Assembly (NCBI GenBank): GCA_014208095.1
Contig: JACHMT010000001.1
Coordinates: 2,108,001-2,172,000 of the forward strand
Reading direction: 5' to 3'
Length of the DNA: 64,000 nucleotides
Source: Actinospineispora eucalypti
GTDB lineage: Bacteria; Actinomycetota; Actinomycetes; Mycobacteriales; Pseudonocardiaceae
A program made the translations under genes and the position numbers. Shown piece by piece: positions 43,488 to 50,743 of this stretch. Numbering within the stretch: position 1 is the first letter of the stretch; every line of letters starts with the position of its first letter. A model generated the notes under the pieces. That model saw nothing but the letters and a program-made list of their open reading frames with translations, was not told the origin of the DNA and did not search any database.

Positions 43488-44834
43488 ATGAACGCCACCG
43501 CGTCCCGCGAGCAGATCTGGGGAGAGTCGCGCAGCAGGCTCATCCCCGGAACGGTGATCGGCAGCCTCATCGAGTGGTACGACATCGCCGTGTACGGGCA
43601 GGCGGCGGCGCTGGTCTTCCCGATGCTGTTCTTCCCCGGGTTCTCCGACACCGCGAGCCGGGTAGCCGCATTCGCCACGTTCGGCGTCGGCTACTTCGCC
43701 CGCCCGCTCGGTGCGATCCTCTTCGGACACCTCGGCGACAAGTACGGCCGCCGCTTCTCCCTCGTCGCCACCCTGGTGCTCATGGGAGTCGCCACCGTCG
43801 CGATCGGACTGCTGCCCACCTACGCCGCCGTCGGGATCGCCGCGCCGGTCCTGCTGGTCATCTGCCGGCTCCTGCAAGGGCTCGGGGTCGGCGCGGAGTA
43901 CGTCGGAGCGGTCACCATGGTCGCCGAGTTCGCGCCCGCGAAACGCCGCGGCTACTACGCCTCGCTGCCCGCGTCTGGCGTGTTCCTCGGCATCGGCCTC
44001 GCCGCCGCGGTGAGCGCCGCGGTGGCCACACTGCCCAACGAGCAGCTGATGAGCTGGGGCTGGCGCATCCCGTTCCTGCTCAGCTTCGTGGTCGTCGGGC
44101 TGGGCCTGGTAATCCGGCTGCGCGTGCCGGAATCGCCGGTGTTCACCGACCTGAAGGAGGCGAGGACGCGAGCCACGGTCCCGGCGTTGGAGATGGCCAA
44201 GGCCATGCCGAAACGGCTCTTGCTCGTGATGCTCGCCAACGGTGTGCTCGCGTTCAACATCTACGTCATCCAGACCTTCTCGCTCGGCTACCTCGCCGAC
44301 AAGGGGGTGCCGAAGAGCATCGCGCTGGTGGCCCTGCTGTTCGGCTGCGCGGTCGGCGCGGTCGCGATCCCAATCGTCGGCGTGCTGTCGGACCGCTCCG
44401 GCCGCAAGCCCGCCTACATCCTGGTGACCGTGCTGTGCGCGATCGTGCCGTTCCCGTTCTTCCTGTTGCTCGACACCACGAACACCGTGCTGGTAGTCGT
44501 CGCATTCGGGGTGGCCTTCGGCAGCTGCCTCGCGATGTTCGGCTCGCAGGCCGCCTACTTCGCTGAACTGTTCCCCGCCGCGTACCGGTTCAGCGGCTTC
44601 GCGCTCGGCCGGGAGATCCCCGGCGCCGCGCTCGGCGGACCGGCCCCGGTGATCGCCCTGGGCCTGGTCAGCCTGGGTGCCGGATCGCCGTACCTGCTGG
44701 CCGCGGCGATGGCACTGGTCGCCGTGGTCAGCCTGCTCGCGGCGATCGCCCTGCCCGAAACCAGGGGAGTCGACCTCGACCAGATCCAGGCCACACCCCA
44801 GCGGCAGACCCGAGCACCCGAGGTACTCGGCTAA
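43488..44834 (+). CDS. MFS metabolite:H+ symporter (MHS family)
   Basis: A 448-residue transporter with 12 membrane segments. GSLIEWYDIAVYGQAAALVF is the MHS-family first helix, FGHLGDKYGRRFSLV is motif A, and GVLSDRSGRKPAYIL the second-half equivalent. MHS proteins import organic acids such as citrate, shikimate or dicarboxylates, or betaines. AAGGAGG stands seven bases before the ATG. As the transporter of this operon it indicates that the substrate is an external carboxylic acid. Confidence 0.9.
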   Translation: MNATASREQIWGESRSRLIPGTVIGSLIEWYDIAVYGQAAALVFPMLFFPGFSDTASRVAAFATFGVGYFARPLGAILFGHLGDKYGRRFSLVATLVLMGVATVAIGLLPTYAAVGIAAPVLLVICRLLQGLGVGAEYVGAVTMVAEFAPAKRRGYYASLPASGVFLGIGLAAAVSAAVATLPNEQLMSWGWRIPFLLSFVVVGLGLVIRLRVPESPVFTDLKEARTRATVPALEMAKAMPKRLLLVMLANGVLAFNIYVIQTFSLGYLADKGVPKSIALVALLFGCAVGAVAIPIVGVLSDRSGRKPAYILVTVLCAIVPFPFFLLLDTTNTVLVVVAFGVAFGSCLAMFGSQAAYFAELFPAAYRFSGFALGREIPGAALGGPAPVIALGLVSLGAGSPYLLAAAMALVAVVSLLAAIALPETRGVDLDQIQATPQRQTRAPEVLG

Positions 44835-45049
44835 TGACGGTCGCCACCCGCCCGGCAACGAGCCGCGGGGCAATGTTCTGGCGCTGCTCCAGCTGGGGCC
44901 GCCGGGGCGTGGACGACGAGGCGGGCACCCTCAACCTGACCACAAATCAAGTCGTGCGCCAAGCGCGGCACCACTCGGGCACGCTGACCGCATCCGGCAG
45001 TGCGTGGCTACCCGCACGACCGCGGTGGTTGCGGCGGCACGCGGAGTAG
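44834..45049 (+). pseudogene. Truncated cyclase-family (kynurenine formamidase-like) gene
   Basis: The 71-codon frame begins in an overlap with the MFS stop (TAATG). Residues 20-40, SWGRRGVDDEAGTLNLTTN, match the N-terminal signature of metal-dependent cyclase-family hydrolases, whose proteins are usually 250-330 residues. The rest of the fold, including the HxGTHxD metal site, is missing; the frame ends at TAG and the convergent AraC gene follows. It was probably the fifth operon gene. Confidence 0.6.
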
Positions 45050-45053
45050 CGCG

Positions 45054-45821
45054 CTAATTCAGCGGGCCGCCGGCCAGCAGGTCTGCTTGGTAGCGGCCCG
45101 GGGTCTGGCCGACGATGGCGGTGAACGCCTCGATGAAGCTCGACGGGTTGGACCACCCGCACTCCATCGCGGTGTCGGTGACGGACCGGCCGTTGGTGAG
45201 ATGGACCAAGGCGTGGTGGATGCGCAAGATGGTGCGCCAGCGGTGGAAGCTCATCCCGAGCTCGGTGTGAAACAGGCGGCTGAGGGTCCGCTCACTCGCT
45301 CCGGCGATTCGTCCCAGCTCGGCCAGGGTCACGGCCCGGGCGGGATCGGCATGCAGGAGATCGGTGATCGCGCGCAACCGGTCGTCGCGTGGTTGGGGCA
45401 GGTGCAGCGACTGATCGGGCGGCTCGGCGAGCTCGTCGATCACCACCGCGAGCAGTCGTTCGTCGGCGCCGGGTCGGCGCTCCGGTCGTCCGGTCAGGGC
45501 CAGGAGAACCTCCCGCAGCAAGGACCCCACCGCGAACACGCTCGGGTGCGCCACAAGCTCGCCGCACAATCCGAGCGGGATGGCGAGGACACGGGCGTCG
45601 GTGTCACCGTAGAAGCGGTGGGCGTGCTCGAACCCCGGCGGCGTCCAGGTCACCCGGTTGGCCGGTGCGACCCAGGTCCCGCGCTCGGTCGTGGTAGCCA
45701 GGGCGCCGGCGGCGGCGTACACCAATTGCCCCTCGGTGTGAGAGTGGGTGTCGAGGTGGTAGCCGTGCGGAACCCAACCACCGCGACGGGTCGTTGGGGA
45801 AGGTTGGCGGGTTTGCCGCAT
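45054..45821 (-). CDS. AraC-family transcriptional regulator
   Basis: A 255-residue regulator with a cupin-like N-terminal sensing domain (LDTHSHTEGQLVYAAAG, VAPANRVTWTPPGFEHAH) and a C-terminal double helix-turn-helix (LAELGRIAGASERTLSRLFHTELG and DTAMECGWSNPSSFIEAFTAIVGQTPGRYQ). The HxH-bearing first domain resembles regulators of small efflux or detoxification genes. It is divergent from the methyltransferase gene by 53 bases, which it may regulate. Confidence 0.92.
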   Translation of the reverse strand: MRQTRQPSPTTRRGGWVPHGYHLDTHSHTEGQLVYAAAGALATTTERGTWVAPANRVTWTPPGFEHAHRFYGDTDARVLAIPLGLCGELVAHPSVFAVGSLLREVLLALTGRPERRPGADERLLAVVIDELAEPPDQSLHLPQPRDDRLRAITDLLHADPARAVTLAELGRIAGASERTLSRLFHTELGMSFHRWRTILRIHHALVHLTNGRSVTDTAMECGWSNPSSFIEAFTAIVGQTPGRYQADLLAGGPLN

Positions 45822-45874
45822 CGCCGGTCAGTTTACCGGTGGCCTGACACCCGCGGCCGGCCGAGGATCGCCGT

Positions 45875-46579
45875 ATGAACCCCACCCCCGAGGTCCTGGC
45901 GATGCTTGACCCTCGTTGCGCCGCTGTGCTCGAACGTCTCTACGCCGAGGCTGAGAACCAGCCTCCTCCCGATCTGTTCGAGGGTGCTGGCGACGGGCTC
46001 GAGACGGTTCCGGTCGGCGCGGCGTTCACCGCTGAGCAAACCCGGGCACTGGACGACCAGTTCATGACCCTCGAGAAGGACCAGGCCGCGTTCTGCTATC
46101 TCCAGGCCCGCGCCACGCGGGCGCGCACGGTCGTGGAGTTCGGGACCTCGTTCGGGCTCTCGACGATCTGGTTGGCCGCCGCGGTTCGTGACAACGGTGG
46201 GGGCGTGGTGATCGGTACCGAGCGAGTGGCCCGCAAGGCCGAGCAAGCGCGGGTGAACCTCCGCGAAGCGGGACTCGAGCAGTATGTCGACATTCGCCTG
46301 GGCGACGCCCGAGAGACCTTGCGCGACCTCGACGGACCCGTGGACCTGCTGCTCAACGACGGTTTCCCCGATGTCGCGCTCGATGTTCACCGTGTGGTGA
46401 CCCCGGCCCTGCGACCGGGTGCGCTGGTCATCACCGACAACGTCGGGCTGATGCCCGACCACTACGGCCCCTACCTCGCCTTCCTCCGCGACCCCGCCAA
46501 CGGATTCATCTCCGTCCAATTGCCCTTCCACGGCGGCACCGAAGTCTCGGTACGGATATCGCCCAGTCCTGAAATCTGA
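45875..46579 (+). CDS. Class I SAM-dependent O-methyltransferase
   Basis: A 234-residue methyltransferase of the catechol-OMT-like family 3. The SAM motif is VVEFGTSFGLSTIWLAAAV near residue 90, with an acidic residue in GTERVARKAEQARVNL and GDARETLRDL following. DLLLNDGFPDVALDV holds the metal-binding aspartates. Hydroxylated aromatic substrates are typical. It is divergent from the AraC regulator. Confidence 0.88.
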   Translation: MNPTPEVLAMLDPRCAAVLERLYAEAENQPPPDLFEGAGDGLETVPVGAAFTAEQTRALDDQFMTLEKDQAAFCYLQARATRARTVVEFGTSFGLSTIWLAAAVRDNGGGVVIGTERVARKAEQARVNLREAGLEQYVDIRLGDARETLRDLDGPVDLLLNDGFPDVALDVHRVVTPALRPGALVITDNVGLMPDHYGPYLAFLRDPANGFISVQLPFHGGTEVSVRISPSPEI

Positions 46580-46777
46580 GGCTGTATCACTGAGCCGGGC
46601 CGCCGGGCCCGCACCCGGGGAGGGCAAGACGTTCGCCGCCGGCCCGGAAATCGAACGCTCAGATCCGACGAGCGGTGGTGGTGTCACGACTGGTGTGGGT
46701 GAGGGGTGCCGCGCGACCGTTCGCCGCCGCCGGCCGAACGCTCGTCTTGCGCCCTTGGATACCAGCAAGGTTGGACC
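46580..46777. other. Spacer before the tandem ncRNA units
   Basis: No gene or strong signal is seen here. Together with the two RNA units and their spacer it makes a 1.2-kb stretch (46580-47805) without a protein gene. Confidence 0.5.
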
Positions 46778-46806
46778 TTGACGGGGTTGTGCGCGGGTGT
46801 TAAAAA
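46778..46806 (+). promoter_or_regulatory. Sigma-70 promoter of ncRNA unit 1
   Basis: TTGACG (-35, 46778-46783), a 17-base spacer and TAAAAA (-10, 46801-46806). The same layout with the same spacer stands exactly 410 bases further on, at unit 2. Near-consensus -35 boxes are uncommon in this GC-rich sequence. Confidence 0.7.
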
Positions 46807-46812
46807 ATGCGT

Positions 46813-47005
46813 CGTCAGTGACGGATGTTGGTTACAGAGGCGTCGCACAGGGTGGCGCGATGGCACGGTGCACAAGGGATTGAGGGAGGTTGAGGAACGG
46901 TCTGGATGGCGGCAGCCGCGATTCTCTGAGCGGCGCCCAGAATCCTGGATAGTTTCTCCCTCTGAGTGGGCCGGCCCGGCGCATTTCGCTGGGCCGGCCC
47001 CCTTT
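46813..47005 (+). ncRNA. Candidate small RNA, unit 1 of a tandem pair
   Basis: The predicted transcript of about 190 nt starts around 46813 and ends at the hairpin 46968-47000 plus TTT. No ribosome site or coherent reading frame is present. A 5' hairpin (CGTC-gtcagt-GACG) is followed by GCGTC...GGCGC near 46839-46858, which corresponds in position to a different-sequence stem in unit 2. Blocks shared with unit 2 include CGT(c/a)AGTG near the 5' end, AAGG(g)ATTG, ACGGTCT and CCCTCT before the terminator. The distance from the -10 box to the end of the terminator stem is 200 nt in both units. No Rfam family is recognised; a regulatory or 6S-like role is conjecture. Confidence 0.65.
46968..47005 (+). 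terminator. Strong intrinsic terminator of ncRNA unit 1
   Basis: GGGCCGGCCCGGCG (46968-46981), loop CATTT, CGCTGGGCCGGCCC (46987-47000): a 14-bp stem with one G-U pair, then CCTTTCC. Each arm contains the self-complementary GGGCCGGCCC. Confidence 0.75.
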
Positions 47006-47187
47006 CCTTATTCAGGGTCGCATACCTACACCACGTCCCGTGCGGACACGAAGTTCCGCGTCCGCGTTCGACCGGCGGATCTACTCGAGTTGTGCCGCTG
47101 ACCAGGCGACTCGCGCCACGAACGGGATCAAGGCCCGGACAACGGCTACGCCCCGGACAAGCTTCCGGCGAGGATGAGGAGCCGCGG

Positions 47188-47216
47188 TTGACAACCCGCG
47201 AACAAAGATGTAAAAA
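47188..47216 (+). promoter_or_regulatory. Sigma-70 promoter of ncRNA unit 2
   Basis: TTGACA (-35, 47188-47193), 17-base spacer, TAAAAA (-10, 47211-47216), followed by ATGCG as in unit 1. The -35 is a perfect consensus. Confidence 0.72.
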
Positions 47217-47222
47217 ATGCGC

Positions 47223-47415
47223 CGTAAGTGAGCGCGGGTGACGCAAAGACGCCTAGCGAGGTAGGCGCAATGCCGAGTCCGCCAAGGATTGCCAGAGGTG
47301 AAGACGGTCTCGACGGAGGTGGTCACCACGACGTTTCGGTGTGCATCAGGATCAAGACAGGTTTGAAATTCCCTCTAGTGGGCCGGCCCAGTGAATCGCT
47401 GGGCCGGCCCCTTTC
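47223..47415 (+). ncRNA. Candidate small RNA, unit 2 of a tandem pair
   Basis: The predicted transcript is about 190 nt, from about 47223 to the TTT after 47410. It contains a perfect hairpin CGCCTA-GCGAGG-TAGGCG (about 47250-47267) at the place where unit 1 forms GCGTC/GGCGC, so pairing is kept while sequence changes. The 5' block CCGTAAGTG, the AAGGATTG and ACGGTCT blocks and the 3' CCCTCTAGTG block are shared with unit 1. There is no ribosome site. The interval between units (47006-47187) holds no recognisable gene. Hsp20 lies 390 bases downstream with its own leader. Confidence 0.65.
47380..47414 (+). terminator. Strong intrinsic terminator of ncRNA unit 2
   Basis: GGGCCGGCCCAG (47380-47391), loop TGAATCG, CTGGGCCGGCCC (47399-47410): a perfect 12-bp stem followed by CTTTCATT. 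A further GGGGCCGGCCC occurs at about 47420. Confidence 0.77.
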
Positions 47416-47688
47416 ATTGGGGCCGGCCCAAGCCGCTGAAGACCGGCCGGCGCGTTACCGAGGTCGTGCTCGCGGCGGCTCGGGTGCGATGAGTGCGTCG
47501 GCCAACGTCGCGCTGAGGTTGAACCACTGGTCCGGCCCGATGATCTGGCCGGGTTCGGCGCCGCGTTCCGCTGCGCCACCACCTCGACTTGAGCACCACG
47601 CCTGAGTAACTCCGGGCCTGGCCTCAACGCTCGGCCCAGCCGTTCGACAGCACCTGCAGCACTATTCAGATAGTCCTTCCTGGTGAAT

Positions 47689-47710
47689 ATCTCCAGTCAT
47701 TGCTGGAGAT
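47689..47710. promoter_or_regulatory. Inverted repeat in the hsp20 leader
   Basis: ATCTCCAG (47689-47696), 6-base spacer, CTGGAGAT (47703-47710): perfect 8-bp arms about 96 bases before the Hsp20 start. It does not fit the HAIR (HspR) consensus or the RheA site. It may be a novel heat-shock operator or an RNA hairpin. Confidence 0.6.
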
Positions 47711-47805
47711 CTGTTGCGTGATCGTGTGTGACGGAGATACTTGGGTATGTCCGCGCAAGGAGCGGACGTGGGGCATCGCCAACAGGGCTGAGATGAAGGA
47801 GGAGC

Positions 47806-48243
47806 GTGGCCGCGATGCTGATGCGTACTGATCCTTTTCGTGAGTTGGACCGGTTGACCCAGCAGGTTTTCGGGGCGAACGGCACGCCGGGACGTCCGGC
47901 TGTGATGCCGATGGACGCCTACCGCGACGGTGACCGGTTCGTGGTGCATTTCGACCTTCCCGGTGTGGACCCGGAAAAGATCGATCTTGATGTGGAGCGC
48001 AACGTACTGACGGTGAAGGCCGAGCGCGCGCTCCCGGCGGAGAAGGGCGAGTACCAGGTCGCCGAACGACCGCGTGGGGTGTTCAGCCGCCAGTTGTTCC
48101 TGGGCGACACCCTCGACGCGGACCGGATCGAGGCCTCGTATGACGCCGGGGTGTTGACCTTGCGGGTACCGATCGCCGAGCAGGCCAAGCCACGCAAGAT
48201 CGAGATCGCGGCCGGTTCCGGGGCCAAGCAGCTCAGCGCCTAA
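47806..48243 (+). CDS. Hsp20/alpha-crystallin small heat-shock protein
   Basis: A 145-residue small heat-shock protein. It begins [20 protein letters not shown], the usual actinobacterial opening. The alpha-crystallin domain (about 45-130) includes [19 protein letters not shown] and [21 protein letters not shown] with the G-V-L motif. It holds unfolding proteins for refolding by DnaK. GTG 47806 lies close to AAGGAGG; ATG 47815 gives the more conserved N-terminus and is a real alternative. It opens a cluster with J-domain and HspR-like genes. Confidence 0.93.
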   Translation: MAAMLMRTDPFRELDRLTQQVFGANGTPGRPAVMPMDAYRDGDRFVVHFDLPGVDPEKIDLDVERNVLTVKAERALPAEKGEYQVAERPRGVFSRQLFLGDTLDADRIEASYDAGVLTLRVPIAEQAKPRKIEIAAGSGAKQLSA

Positions 48244-48317
48244 CCGCACCCGGATCGCGCGGCCGGGGCCACGCCCCGCAACGCTGTCAGGTTTCGTCTG
48301 CTGGCGAGGTGAGCACG

Positions 48318-48842
48318 ATGTCCAGCGCGGCAACGCTCGGCTCCCCGGTGCCCGGGGAGTTGGCTGACCAGGAGTGGGTGGACCGGCGGTTCACCGAGAT
48401 CATGGCCCGCAACTGGCCGGCCGGGGACCTACCGGTCGCGGTGCGCCGGCCACCCACGACGTGGACCCGGCTCGCCGCCGTGCGCGACCAGCCCGCGAAC
48501 GGCTGCTGCCGGGTCCGGCCGCGGCGGGGGGTGTCCGTGTGGTTGGCCGCCAAGCGCGTGCCGAGGCAACGTTCCCCGCCCGCACCCGCTGTGGTGGGCA
48601 GGACCGAAATGTGCAGAGCTTCGGTGAGTTCGAGGAAAGGGGGTGGCGGTCAAGGACCGAACGAAGGACGGTGTGGTGGATCGCTCGTCCCGCGCGATCG
48701 ATCCGAACACGGCACCACAGGTCCGCCGACCGTGAGCGGTGAGGGTGTCCAGCGTCCGTTGACGCACACCGGCGGGAGCGGCCCGGGCCGTCACCACCAG
48801 GCGCGACCCGGCGGCACACCGCCCAAACGATCACATGGTTGA
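48318..48842 (+). CDS. Hypothetical protein after hsp20
   Basis: The frame codes for about 174 residues. The first 35, including ELADQEWVDRRFTEIMARNW, look like a genuine folded segment often found in small actinobacterial proteins next to Hsp20 or WhiB-type genes. After about residue 60 the composition becomes Arg/Pro/Gly-rich and uninformative, so a frameshift or an earlier true stop is possible. A GAGG site precedes ATG 48318. No function is proposed. Confidence 0.4.
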   Translation: MSSAATLGSPVPGELADQEWVDRRFTEIMARNWPAGDLPVAVRRPPTTWTRLAAVRDQPANGCCRVRPRRGVSVWLAAKRVPRQRSPPAPAVVGRTEMCRASVSSRKGGGGQGPNEGRCGGSLVPRDRSEHGTTGPPTVSGEGVQRPLTHTGGSGPGRHHQARPGGTPPKRSHG

Positions 48843-48963
48843 CACCTCGCGCCATCGCGAAAGTGGCCCCGTCGGCATCCCCCTCGCCGGCGGGGCCAGC
48901 CACCGTTGCACCCACCCCCCATTGCCATTCATCCACCTACAGCGCGATCAGCGGTAACCAGTC

Positions 48964-49458
48964 ATGACCAGCCATCACGACCACCCAGGCGGCACACCAC
49001 CCCACCGGCCCAGGCGGGTGGGGTGGTGGGACCCCCGCGCGATGCTGCCGGTCGCCCCCGAGGCCACCCCGCAACAGATCAACACCGCCTACCGGGCCGC
49101 GGTACGCCGCCTGCACCCCGACACCCGCCCCACCATCCACGACCCAGCCACGCACGACTCAACCGGCGACCGCGCCACCGGTCAGGACCGCGAGCCCACC
49201 CTGGCCGAGCTGCAGGCCGCCCGCCGCGAGCTCCTCCGACAGGCCCACCAGAACCGACACGCCCGCGCCACACGACGCCGCGCCGCGACAACGACCGGGA
49301 CACCTCGACAGCGCACCCAGGAGCCTGACCAGGTCACCTCCCCGCCCGCCCCCACCCCGCTGTCACGTCAACACCTACGCGATCGACCGCATGCCGGCTG
49401 GCCACGCGACCTCGATGCCCTTGCCGGCCCGGTCCGCTACCACGGCCCCGCTCCCTGA
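48964..49458 (+). CDS. J-domain (DnaJ-like) protein
   Basis: A 164-residue protein. Residues about 22-90 form a J-domain: ML PVAPEATPQQINTAYR, helix II AAVRRLHPDTRP with the HPD motif that stimulates DnaK, then an Ala/Leu/Arg helix (LAELQAARRELLRQA). It lacks the Gly/Phe and zinc-finger regions of true DnaJ, so it is a type-III co-chaperone. The C-terminal half is Arg/Thr/Pro-rich. It stands 100 bases before the HspR-like MerR gene, as in cbpA-cbpM type pairs. Confidence 0.8.
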   Translation: MTSHHDHPGGTPPHRPRRVGWWDPRAMLPVAPEATPQQINTAYRAAVRRLHPDTRPTIHDPATHDSTGDRATGQDREPTLAELQAARRELLRQAHQNRHARATRRRAATTTGTPRQRTQEPDQVTSPPAPTPLSRQHLRDRPHAGWPRDLDALAGPVRYHGPAP

Positions 49459-49564
49459 ACACCTCTCACGCCACCAGACCGATCAGATCTACAATGGTCG
49501 ATAGAGATAACTTGAATGATCGATCGGCGATCTCCGCCCACACGGAGGAGGGGAGGTAAACGCG

Positions 49565-49909
49565 GTGGACCTGGGCCGTCTCGATGACCGCGACTACCCG
49601 GCGGTCACCATGGGCCAGGCCGCCGAGCTGCTCGACGTACAGCCGGCGTTCCTACGCAGCCTGGATGCCGCACACCTCCTGCGCCCGGCCCGCTCCGCCG
49701 GCGGACACCGCCGCTACTCCCGCCGCCAACTCGAGCAAGCCGCCCGCATCCGCGGCCTGCTAGACGAAGGCCTCAACCTCGACGCCGCCCGCCGCATCGC
49801 CGAGCTCGAAGACCAGGTCGCCGAGCTGACCACCCAACTCGACACCGCGAGGCGCCACCTGCACTCCTCTCGTGGGGCCCATCCTGCCGTCGAAGATCCC
49901 GATGAGTGA
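49565..49909 (+). CDS. MerR-family HspR/CbpM-like regulator
   Basis: A 114-residue MerR-type protein. The winged helix is PAVTMGQAAELLDVQPAFLRSLDAAHLL followed by RSAGGHRRYSRRQL, the HspR-like pattern, then NLDAARRIAELEDQVAELTTQL, the coiled-coil dimer helix. No cysteine metal site follows, consistent with HspR/CbpM rather than metal sensors. The GTG start follows GGAGGGGAGG. It probably regulates, or binds, the J-domain protein and heat-shock genes of this cluster. Confidence 0.82.
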   Translation: MDLGRLDDRDYPAVTMGQAAELLDVQPAFLRSLDAAHLLRPARSAGGHRRYSRRQLEQAARIRGLLDEGLNLDAARRIAELEDQVAELTTQLDTARRHLHSSRGAHPAVEDPDE

Positions 49910-49946
49910 AGCGCTTCGACATGAGCAGCGTCGAGCGGGCGAGTCC

Positions 49947-50450
49947 TTATGCTCCACCTTTGCGACGGCGAGGTGTAGCCGAGCGAGGCGGCGTCGAGCG
50001 CATGTGGTCGCGCACCGGCGCCAGCAGGCCGGCGAGGGTTTCGACGTCGTCGCGTGAGAGCGGTTCGAACAGCAGGCCGCTAACGACCTCGATGTGACCC
50101 GGCAGCACCTTCGCAAGCAGCGCACGTCCGGCATCGGTGATGGCGACCGTGATGCTCCGCTCATCGTCCGGAGAGGGACCGCGCGCGACCAGCCCCGCCT
50201 TCTCGAGCAGGCCCGCCTGGTAGGTCAGACCGCTGCGGCTGTAGACGACGCCGTCGGCCAGGTCGGTCATTCGATGACTGCCCGTCGGCGAGTCACCGAG
50301 CCGGGCGAGCAGCTGGAACTGGACGTAGCTGAGATCGCCGGCGTCACGCAGCTGCTGCTCGACCGCGTGCCGGAGCAGGCCGGTCACCTCGATCAGGTCG
50401 AAGTAGGCGCCGAGCTGCACGGGGTCCAGCGACGGCCGCGAGTCAGGCAT
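49947..50450 (-). CDS. MarR-family transcriptional regulator
   Basis: A 167-residue MarR protein. The helix-turn-helix is LSYVQFQLLARLGDSPTGSHRMTDLADGVVYSRSGLTYQ and the wing reads ARGPSPDDERSITVAIT. A basic Arg-rich tail ends the protein. It is divergent from the quinone oxidoreductase gene; three near-identical palindromes in the 293-bp intergenic region are its probable operators. Confidence 0.92.
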   Translation of the reverse strand: MPDSRPSLDPVQLGAYFDLIEVTGLLRHAVEQQLRDAGDLSYVQFQLLARLGDSPTGSHRMTDLADGVVYSRSGLTYQAGLLEKAGLVARGPSPDDERSITVAITDAGRALLAKVLPGHIEVVSGLLFEPLSRDDVETLAGLLAPVRDHMRSTPPRSATPRRRKGGA

Positions 50451-50465
50451 GGTCGAAGCCTACTG

Positions 50466-50730
50466 CTTCGAATTCGAAGAGTGTGGACAGGTGCACGGTG
50501 TAGGCAATGCCGGGATGAGCCGTCCGTGTGGAGCCCGGCGAGTCTGGCCGTCCTCTGTGCCGGTGTCAGTTTACCGACGCCGACCCGCCGGTTCGGGAAG
50601 TCAAGTTCGCCGGGCGCTCGTGGCCGCCGAAATCGCCGCGGCGAGGGGCGCGGACCGGCGGTGACCGACATCACTTACTTCGAATTCGAAGCAACGGGTA
50701 CCGTCTTCGGTGGATGCTTCAAATTCAAAG
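50466..50730. promoter_or_regulatory. Three copies of a MarR operator
   Basis: CTTCGAATTCGAAG occurs as a perfect 14-bp palindrome at 50466-50479 and again at 50678-50691, and as an imperfect copy CTTCAAATTCAAAG at 50717-50730. The first lies 16 bases before the marR start, the other two in front of the oxidoreductase gene. Confidence 0.8.
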
Positions 50731-50743
50731 CAAGTGAGCGAAG

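Noticed and set aside
46778..47415. Known riboswitch classes (cobalamin, SAM, c-di-GMP, c-di-AMP, ZTP) for the tandem units
   Set aside because: I could not place their conserved cores by eye, and each unit ends in a terminator without a following gene. A covariance search is needed to be final.
46815..47605. Open frames across the tandem RNA units as small protein genes
   Set aside because: The frames lack ribosome sites, differ between the two units and run through both terminator hairpins.
47641..47805. HAIR-type HspR operator before hsp20
   Set aside because: CTTGAGT-N7-ACTCAAG or a close variant is not present; only the ATCTCCAG dyad is.
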